Shown: positions 52,946 through 59,351 of the stretch, piece by piece
Layout of the letters: each line of letters opens with the position of its first letter
Position numbering within the stretch: the stretch's first letter is position 1
From: Bergeyella sp.
Lineage (GTDB): Bacteria > Bacteroidota > Bacteroidia > Flavobacteriales > Weeksellaceae
NCBI GenBank assembly: GCA_030263285.1
Contig: SZYB01000001.1
Span: 742,911 to 806,910 of the forward strand
Length of the DNA: 64,000 nucleotides
Direction of reading: 5' to 3'
Notes under the pieces: generated by a model
Told to the model about the DNA's origin: nothing
Seen by the model: only the letters and a program-made list of their open reading frames with translations
Databases searched by the model: none
Made by a program: the position numbers and the translations under genes

Positions 52946-54838
52946 CTAGTGAAATAAATTCCAATAAATCCCGATATTTACCCTAAAATCATAAAAGGGA
53001 TAATAAGGGGCGGTGTAGGATCTGTTCTTCATAAAGGTCGTAGAAAAATTCTGCAGATCTAAATAAACCTGAAAAGTTTTCACCCTTAGATTGACATAAA
53101 AATCGGCAATGGGCTGCCCGCCTATCTCGTAACCTTTGGCAGAAGGAAGAATAAATTCATTAAGTACGGGAGAATATTCCCGGGAAGAAAATCGGGAAAA
53201 ATAATACAACCTAACTCCCGTAATGATCTCCGCTGCCCTATCGAATAGCTTAGACTGCCAAAAAAAGTTACTTCTGCCTATAAAATTGGGTACAGGATAT
53301 ACCTCCCTCTGGGTGAGATTGTACTGAAATTGTGTCCGAAGGTTAAGGTGAAATTTCCCGAAATTAAAAGTACTCTCCCCTCCTGTTTGTACGATATTAA
53401 GTGCGGTTTTGGTTTGCAGTATCTGCACATTGCTGTCGACATACGTAAAGTGATCTATCCTGTAAAACCGAGTAAAAATTTTTGTAGAAAACCCTGCAAA
53501 CCCCAGAGCTCCGCCTATATTCAGAATATTTTCGTTCTTAAGATTAAAATTTTGAAAATCAAGATGTCTCACAGGAGACGCGTTGATAAGGTAATTAAAA
53601 TTCGGAGCAGAGGTCTGTAACAAGAAGTTTCCACTCAGAGAAAAATCTTTTGCAAAATTCCATTGTGCGGCATTATAAGAGCGAAAATAATTTCCAAAAG
53701 TACTACCATAAGAATAATCAAAATCCGATTCCAGAGACAACCAATTCCCCAACGTACCTCTAAAATTTCCCACAAGCCCCAACCGTGATTCTGAATATCG
53801 TGTTTTATTGATATTGGAAACGGAAGCACCCGAAGTCCCCAGACTAAGTGTGCTGTATTGCGTCCCAATATCCAACAAAAATCCGGAAGTTTCCCAAGAA
53901 AGTCCCACGATATTTTTAAGGGTATTCAAATCCTTTCTGCTAGAATTCCCAAGTCCGGAAACATAATCCTCCCTAAAAAATGCAGAATCTCCACTTCCTA
54001 TCACAAATGAATACCGATTCATTTGGTAAGAGAAAGTATGCTGAATCTTCAACGGAATTTTCTCATCAAAAGGAGAAAAACTCTGCCTGAAATAATACCT
54101 TCTGTATAAAAATTTTGAATAAGAATCATTGAGATTTACGGGAATATTCTGCCGGTTACTGAAGCGTGAGTCGGATCCCACAAAGTAAGATAAATCCCGA
54201 ATGCCTCCATTCTCAGAATTATTTACATTTTGGTTTAAAAAATGTCCCAAAACAGAATATTTACCCCCGAGAGAACGATACCTTGCAGAAATAAGCGTAT
54301 GGTTATTAGACGCCAAACTATTGGTGTAATATCCCTGGGACCTCAGACCCTTGTACTCCAGAGCGAAATTAAAATTCTTTCCTACATTCTGCGTATAGCG
54401 TGATTGTAAAACTCCACCCGATCGCATGGCAGAATGATAAATGAAAGAAGTGGTAGGAGTTTTTACGTCATAATATTTTATGTCGCCCTCCCCCAGAATT
54501 ACGTACGACTTATTGGTCGGGATAAGACTGAGAGATTTTTTAGTGTCTACAGAAAAAATAAGATCCTGAAATCCGGATCCTATGTTGGCAAACATGATTT
54601 TCCCAAAGTTATCCCGGGTATTATACTGAGAAAACCTGTATCCATTTTGGAAGCTGAAAGTGGTATCTATAGAGGTATAGGCCGTATGTTCTGTTTTATA
54701 CAAATAATCTGATATGGAAGGGCGAAAAATTTTTACAGAATCTTTTTCTAGGACAGTATTTTTTTGATTATCATGGACTTTCTGAGGATAAATCCCTGCA
54801 TAAAAAAAAAGGAATGATAAAAAGGATAAAAATCTCAT
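52946..54838 (-). CDS. Putative beta-barrel porin
   Basis: A 630-residue outer-membrane protein with a signal peptide (MRFLSFLSFLFFYAGIYPQ), many alternating aromatic strands and the Bacteroidota putative-porin pattern (GEGDIKYYDVKTPTTSFIYH, SAMRSGGVLQSRYTQNVGKN). The C-terminal strand YDFRVNIGIYWNLFH ends in an aromatic residue pair usual for barrels. I start it at ATG 54838; the in-frame TTG at 54844 is less likely. It is probably transcribed from the TACTTTTG box upstream and leads into bshC. Substrate unknown. Confidence 0.82.
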   Translation of the reverse strand: MRFLSFLSFLFFYAGIYPQKVHDNQKNTVLEKDSVKIFRPSISDYLYKTEHTAYTSIDTTFSFQNGYRFSQYNTRDNFGKIMFANIGSGFQDLIFSVDTKKSLSLIPTNKSYVILGEGDIKYYDVKTPTTSFIYHSAMRSGGVLQSRYTQNVGKNFNFALEYKGLRSQGYYTNSLASNNHTLISARYRSLGGKYSVLGHFLNQNVNNSENGGIRDLSYFVGSDSRFSNRQNIPVNLNDSYSKFLYRRYYFRQSFSPFDEKIPLKIQHTFSYQMNRYSFVIGSGDSAFFREDYVSGLGNSSRKDLNTLKNIVGLSWETSGFLLDIGTQYSTLSLGTSGASVSNINKTRYSESRLGLVGNFRGTLGNWLSLESDFDYSYGSTFGNYFRSYNAAQWNFAKDFSLSGNFLLQTSAPNFNYLINASPVRHLDFQNFNLKNENILNIGGALGFAGFSTKIFTRFYRIDHFTYVDSNVQILQTKTALNIVQTGGESTFNFGKFHLNLRTQFQYNLTQREVYPVPNFIGRSNFFWQSKLFDRAAEIITGVRLYYFSRFSSREYSPVLNEFILPSAKGYEIGGQPIADFYVNLRVKTFQVYLDLQNFSTTFMKNRSYTAPYYPFYDFRVNIGIYWNLFH

Positions 54839-54854
54839 GTACAAAAAACCTTCA

Positions 54855-54862
54855 CAAAAGTA
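54855..54862 (-). promoter_or_regulatory. Predicted promoter -7 box for the porin-bshC unit
   Basis: The minus strand reads TACTTTTG, 16 bases before the porin ATG, in the same 88-base gap as the pncB box. Confidence 0.42.
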
Positions 54863-54899
54863 GTCAAATGAAAGAAAACAAAAAACTGAATTAATTTTT

Positions 54900-54907
54900 T
54901 ACTTTTG
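54900..54907 (+). promoter_or_regulatory. pncB: Predicted promoter -7 box for pncB
   Basis: TACTTTTG is an exact consensus match 19 bases before the pncB ATG and is a mirror of the divergent porin box. Confidence 0.42.
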
Positions 54908-54926
54908 AGCCAAACAATCCGTTCTT

Positions 54927-56108
54927 ATGCCCATAGTACAACTTCGATCTATCCTGGACAATGATTTCTATAAAATTACCATGCAAAATGCGGTGGTAAA
55001 AATTTTCCCTCACCAGAAGGTAAAATATAAGTTCATCAACAGAGGAAAACATAAGTTCCCTGAAGGTTTTGGAAAATCTCTGAGAAAGTCTGTGGATAGC
55101 ATGAGCTATCTCAGACTAACAAAGGCAGAAAAAAAATTTATGATCAAAACGTGCCCCTATATAGATCTTCCGTATTTGGATTTTCTGGAGGGATATCGGT
55201 ATGATCCCTCGGAGGTGAAGATAAGGCAAATGGGGAATGATCTTGACGTGAGTGTAGAGGGTCTTTGGTACAGAACCATTTTGTGGGAAGTTCCCCTTTT
55301 GGCACTTATCTCAGAGTTGCATTACGTGATGAACCATCTGGAAAGAGACGCCAATAACATCGTGATAGAAAAAACCATAGATAAAGCCAATTTTCTCAAT
55401 CTCTTGGGGGTCAATTTTGCAGAATTTGGCACGAGAAGGAGGCATTCTTTTAACGTACAGGATATGGTAGTAAAGGCTCTTTGCAATAAATGCGACACTA
55501 CATTTATCGGGACTTCAAACGTATATTTTGCCATGAAATATCATATAAAGCCTATCGGTACCCATGCCCACGAGTGGTTTATGTTTCATGCGGCGGAATA
55601 CGGATTTAAAATGGCCAATGCTATTGCCCTGGAGCATTGGGTGGATGTGTACAGAGGGGACTTGGGAGTGGCGCTCTCGGACACTTTTACTACAGAAGTT
55701 TTCTTTCGTCAGTTTGATAAAAAATTTTCCAAGCTTTTTGATGGTGTGCGACATGACAGTGGAGATCCTTTGGAATTTGCAGACAAAACCATCGCCCACT
55801 ATACAGAAAACGGCATCAATCCGTTATTCAAATACATTATTTTCTCGGATGGGCTCAATCTAGAAAAAGTAGAAGAAATCACAAAATACTGCAAAGGAAA
55901 AATAGGCGTCTCTTTCGGAATAGGTACCAACCTTACCAATGACGTAGGTCTCAAACCCATGAACATTGTAATAAAACTGGTGGGCGTACAGGCACAAAAC
56001 AGAGAGTGGATCCCTACGGTTAAACTCTCAGACGAAAAAGAAAAATATACCGGAGAAAAAAAAATGATAGAACTGGCAAAAGAATTTTTGAGCATAAAGG
56101 ACCATTAA
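54927..56108 (+). CDS. pncB: Nicotinate phosphoribosyltransferase
   Basis: Makes nicotinate mononucleotide from nicotinate and PRPP in NAD salvage. The 393 residues start IVQLRSILDNDFYKITMQNA, contain LGVNFAEFGTRRRHSFNVQD, the phosphorylated-histidine region IGTHAHEWFM and DGVRHDSGDPLEFADKT, and IFSDGLNLEKVEEI near the C-terminal end. Length is normal. It is the last intact gene before the decayed patch at 56.1-57.9 kb. Confidence 0.95.
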   Translation: MPIVQLRSILDNDFYKITMQNAVVKIFPHQKVKYKFINRGKHKFPEGFGKSLRKSVDSMSYLRLTKAEKKFMIKTCPYIDLPYLDFLEGYRYDPSEVKIRQMGNDLDVSVEGLWYRTILWEVPLLALISELHYVMNHLERDANNIVIEKTIDKANFLNLLGVNFAEFGTRRRHSFNVQDMVVKALCNKCDTTFIGTSNVYFAMKYHIKPIGTHAHEWFMFHAAEYGFKMANAIALEHWVDVYRGDLGVALSDTFTTEVFFRQFDKKFSKLFDGVRHDSGDPLEFADKTIAHYTENGINPLFKYIIFSDGLNLEKVEEITKYCKGKIGVSFGIGTNLTNDVGLKPMNIVIKLVGVQAQNREWIPTVKLSDEKEKYTGEKKMIELAKEFLSIKDH

Positions 56109-56705
56109 AAAAATTGAGTTCCCAAACTTTAATAAAAGAGGAAACTTAATTTATTTTTGGCAATTAATCGGTTAGTTTTTTAAAAATCGGGGGATTATAT
56201 ATAATTCTACACATAAATAAAAATTATGGTAATTATAAAGCAGTTGACACCATTTAGTTAAAATCTAATTTTAGGTCAAAGTATTTTTGTCCTAAAAATT
56301 TCCGATATTTTTTTATTTTTTTCGCTTATTACCCACCATATTGGTAATCATTTGTTCAAATGGAGTTTTATGTTCCAAATCTTTAAACCTTATCACGGGT
56401 TCTTTTTTGTGATATTTTATTCCATCAAAATTAACGATCTTTACTTCGGATTATTTTTCTGTCACATCTTTAATATAAAATATAAAAATAATATTCGTTA
56501 TTGATTAAAACATGCTTTATATTAGCAACTATACACAAAAACGAAAAAATTTTTATTCAATTTTGTCTCATGAAGATTACAAGGAACCGTGCACCTCATC
56601 AAAGACCTCGAATCTTTTTCTAAATGCGTGTGTGTTGTATGCCGTTTTATGTTGAATAAGGTGAGGATTGAAAAAAGACACTTCCATACTGGAGAGGGTG
56701 TAGTA
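56109..56705. other. AT-rich gap with small degraded open stretches
   Basis: No intact gene is visible across about 600 bases. Two short minus-strand open stretches with coding flavour occur: 56313-56450 (listed separately) and 56577-56687, a 36-codon frame beginning MEVSFFNPHLIQHKTAYNTH that I cannot assign. The rest is AT-rich without recognised structure. Confidence 0.45.
56313..56450 (-). pseudogene. Short remnant of an unknown small gene
   Basis: The minus strand reads SEVKIVNFDGIKYHKKEPVI, then RFKDLEHKTPFEQM and a basic end, with a TAA at 56313-56315. Immediately upstream an in-frame TAA (56451-56453) interrupts a frame that otherwise continues (YIKDVTEK before the stop). One nonsense change in a small gene would explain it. 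I do not recognise the family. Confidence 0.35.
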
Positions 56706-57127
56706 TTATCTGTTTCTATGACTCTTTGTAACCTTTGCTAAAAAAGTTGAAACTATTGCAACCATTATAATTCCTCCAAATATACTCCCTAATATTTCAT
56801 GACCTTCATGTATTTAGATATGCGGAAAAACCCATACCTGCCAATACAATTATAAAAGAAAATACTAGACCCATGGAATTAACCATTCGATCCCCTTTTT
56901 CCGTTTTTTGTACCAAGTCAACTTTTTTTTCCAAACGCTTCATGTCTGAATTTTTGTTCTTTTTCAGCACATGATTTAAGCCAATCTAAAATATTAGGAT
57001 CTATTTTATGTAACTTTTCTATCTCACTGGCATCAGGTAGCAAGTTATCATCAAAAACCTCCTCTACAACATGGCCTTGACCATGTTGGCTTCTTACTAA
57101 TTGTTGCTTTCTTTGTTGTTTAGCCAT
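56706..57127 (-). pseudogene. DUF2335 membrane protein broken by two frameshifts
   Basis: The first 69 codons from ATG 57127 read a soluble head with LPDASEIEKLHKIDPNILDW and EKEQKFRHEAFG, the DUF2335 signature. The frame ends after a run of eight A on the coding strand (+ strand T run 56923-56930). Shifting frame there recovers VDLVQKTEKGDRMVNSMGLV and a membrane helix (FSFIIVLAGMGFSAYL); a second shift near CTAAATACATGAAGG recovers HEGHEILGSIFGGIIMVAIV and STFLAKVTKSHRNR up to TAA at 56706. Together these give one complete two-helix DUF2335 protein of about 135 residues. Sequencing error at the poly-A run is possible, but two lesions favour decay. Confidence 0.75.
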
Positions 57128-57349
57128 TACAAAGATATTTTTCCAAGGCAGCGTTTAAATCATTCGCTGCTTTATTTCTATCTCTTTGGAGATTTTCCCT
57201 ATCATCCTTAGTGCTAGATATGTCTAGGTTCTTGATTTCTTTTTTAATATTAAATAACCTTCACTTTTAGAAGAATATTCACCTAAACACCCATGTTGTA
57301 TATTTTCCAAAACCAAAAATGAAGTTTTAAGAAGGCTTATAATTTTCAT
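57120..57349 (-). pseudogene. Small gene with one frameshift, coupled to the DUF2335 gene
   Basis: From ATG 57349 the minus strand reads MKIISLLKTSFLVLENIQHG and on to a TAG in the first frame; a shift within a T/A-rich run near 57240-57250 recovers NIKKEIKNLDISSTKDDREN and LQRDRNKAANDLNAALEKYL ending at TAA 57120-57122. The last eight bases overlap the DUF2335 start (ATGGCTAA), a layout of coupled genes. The C-terminal half is helical and charged. No family is recognised. The length of 230 bases is not a multiple of three, which fits a one-base lesion. Confidence 0.55.
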
Positions 57350-57415
57350 TTTGATACTTTTTTCAGTTTAATAAAGATATTCAAATCTACACAAATTTTA
57401 TGCCTGTCAAAAATG

Positions 57416-57925
57416 GCTCCTAAAAATATAACAAATTTTAATTGTGGCGAATTCGCCACAATTAAAAATAAATAGGGAGAAAATTCATATAAGATAGGCA
57501 CTAAAGAATAGACACAATCAACTAATTCGATAGTTGTAATTGCGAAAAAAGATAGATACGGAGTAATTTATGCACATAAAGATATCGCTTTTAATTTCGG
57601 AATGTAAATCAGTCCAACCTTTCAGTTATATATACTAAAAAAAGCCAAAGACTGAAAGAATATAGAAACCAATCAATATGGATCAGAATGAAATGTAAGG
57701 AGATATTGAGTAAATCGAACTACTTAATTTACATACTGAGCAATTAAAAAGTATATCATTCCAAAAGCCAATCATACCACAAAACCCACCTACTTCCAAT
57801 TCCGACAAAAAAACCTTAAAAAAGGTAGACTATGACCCTAATATGGAAAAACAACAAAACAAATGCTTCACAAACTTATGTAAGACTTAAATGTTATGAA
57901 AATTGGAAAATTGTACGTAAGTCAC
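57416..57925 (+). pseudogene. KilA-N domain protein remnant with many in-frame stops
   Basis: The + strand frame of 57434 reads NFNCGEFATIKNK, stop, GENSYKIGTKE, stop, TQSTNSIVVIAKKDRYGVIY, AHKDIAFNFGM, stop, ISPTFQLYILKKAKD, and further on AIKKYIIPKANHTTKPTYFQ. This matches, in order and spacing, the Bacteroidota KilA-N proteins I know, with the core RYGGTYAHKDIAFEFG and WISPEFQLYL. About eleven stop codons interrupt it with no frameshift over about 480 bases. At three of the stops the family normally has tryptophan. The N-terminal part of the domain is missing. The remnant runs into the 3' end of the SusD gene. Confidence 0.75.
57436..57467. repeat. Perfect 32-base palindrome inside the KilA-N remnant
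   Basis: TTTTAATTGTGGCGAA followed by its exact complement TTCGCCACAATTAAAA. The bases encode the conserved residues FNCGEFATIK of the KilA-N remnant. No T run follows on either strand, so it is not a normal terminator. Confidence 0.85.
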
Positions 57926-57936
57926 CAAACATTTTT

Positions 57937-59346
57937 CTAATACCCCTGATTTTGAGTCAGGTTTGGGTTTGTGGACATATCTACATTCGGAATAGGAAAG
58001 GCCAGCCTGGGATCACCGTAAGGTATAGAGCCCTTAAATGTTTGCCTTACATCCACATAAGGAATCTCCTTTCCTGTTCTTACCAGATCGTCAAATCTAA
58101 ACCCTTCAAAAGCCAGCTCCTTCCTTCTCTCCAGAAGAATATTCTCCAGAGTTGCCTCTGTATAGCCTTTTGCCCTTCTGTTCTTCGGTATTTTGTTAAG
58201 CCATGTGAGCGCTTCGGCGGCTTTCCCATTGTATAAAAGCGCCTCCGCATAGATAAGCAACACCTCTTCATAACGTATAAGCGGAATATCATCCCTAAAA
58301 TTTATAGTATCCGGATATTTTCCCTTGTTATAAAACTCTCCATAATTGTTATCCTGATAGGGAGCTATCATCTCGGCACGCACATCTCCCGCATCATATG
58401 CTTCGTACAAATTTCTGAGCACTGCAATATCACCATATCCTGCTCCGGAAGGTGTTAAACGGTAGATATAGGACAGGCCATTGATCCCCAAATTATCTGT
58501 CGCACTTTTTGCTATCGCAAAAATAACATTGGGCTGTTGTTTGGCGCTCCACACCGCAGAAAAATTGTTTGCATCGGCTATGGTATACTTCCCTGCCTCT
58601 ATAATTTTTTTTGCCGCAGATTCCGCCAAGGCGTAATCCTTAAAGTAAAGGGCCACTCTTGCCTTTACGGCGAGTGCCGCATAAGAAGAAAAAAAGTTGT
58701 TGGAAGTTTTGTCCAGCTTCGGATCCATGAGCTGTAACGCTTGGTCTATATCAGAAATGATCTGGTCATAATTTTCCTGTACTGTTCCTCTTGCAGGGTA
58801 CAAGCTGTTATCTGTCTTAAACTCTTTTACATAAGGAATTCCTTTTGCCTGCATGCCTTCACTCCCTACATAATATTGCCCATAAAACCTCAACAAGTCA
58901 AAATGGGCAAGCGCCCGCATAAGGTAAGCCTCCCCTATGACGTATTTGACTTTTGAAATATCTCCAGAGATCGTAGTAATATCCCTATTTATCAGGAGAT
59001 TAGCATTTAAAACCACTTTATAAATTCCTCCCCAAGTGCCTCCAGCATATCCGTCATTATTCGTCATTGCAAACATTCCGGGAAATACAAACCTATTGGA
59101 TCTGCCATTCGCATAGGTGTTGTCCGAACGCACCTCACTATAAATAATTACATTTCTACCGTAGTATGCACTTCCCCCCATGCCTTCGTACCCCCCTAAG
59201 ATAAGGGACTGCAAATCTTCCAATTTTTTAATACTTCTATCCAAATCTTTTGACTGCTCCAACGTAGGATCCAGATTACAAGAATGAAGACTGAAAAATC
59301 CAAAAAATCCGAGAACAACCGTGATGTATATATATTTCCTTTTCAT
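57937..59346 (-). CDS. SusD/RagB-family nutrient-binding lipoprotein
   Basis: An outer-surface lipoprotein that caps its SusC partner. The 469 residues have a signal peptide ending FFSLHSC (lipobox cysteine C23), the SusD helical core (EAYLMRALAHFDLLRFYGQY), SSYAALAVKARVALYFKDYA and the C-terminal pattern NILLERRKELAFEGFRFDDL, VRTGKEIP. Length is at the short end for SusD. It lies five bases after SusC, the usual order. No glycoside hydrolase or regulator gene is nearby, so the ligand cannot be inferred. Confidence 0.93.
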   Translation of the reverse strand: MKRKYIYITVVLGFFGFFSLHSCNLDPTLEQSKDLDRSIKKLEDLQSLILGGYEGMGGSAYYGRNVIIYSEVRSDNTYANGRSNRFVFPGMFAMTNNDGYAGGTWGGIYKVVLNANLLINRDITTISGDISKVKYVIGEAYLMRALAHFDLLRFYGQYYVGSEGMQAKGIPYVKEFKTDNSLYPARGTVQENYDQIISDIDQALQLMDPKLDKTSNNFFSSYAALAVKARVALYFKDYALAESAAKKIIEAGKYTIADANNFSAVWSAKQQPNVIFAIAKSATDNLGINGLSYIYRLTPSGAGYGDIAVLRNLYEAYDAGDVRAEMIAPYQDNNYGEFYNKGKYPDTINFRDDIPLIRYEEVLLIYAEALLYNGKAAEALTWLNKIPKNRRAKGYTEATLENILLERRKELAFEGFRFDDLVRTGKEIPYVDVRQTFKGSIPYGDPRLAFPIPNVDMSTNPNLTQNQGY

Positions 59347-59351
59347 CTTAC

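Noticed and set aside
56577-56687. A 36-codon minus-strand frame as a real small gene
   Set aside because: It is short, sits in decayed DNA, lacks a promoter box and matches no family I know.
57120-57349. Small gene plus DUF2335 as a toxin-antitoxin pair
   Set aside because: Overlap and size resemble such pairs, but DUF2335 is a membrane protein without toxin evidence and both genes are broken.
57436-57467. The perfect palindrome as an intrinsic terminator
   Set aside because: No T run follows the stem on either strand, and the bases belong to a coding remnant.
57416-57925. Stop codons at tryptophan positions as evidence for an altered genetic code
   Set aside because: All intact genes in the window use TGG for tryptophan and end at normal TGA, TAG and TAA; the stops here are also of all three kinds.
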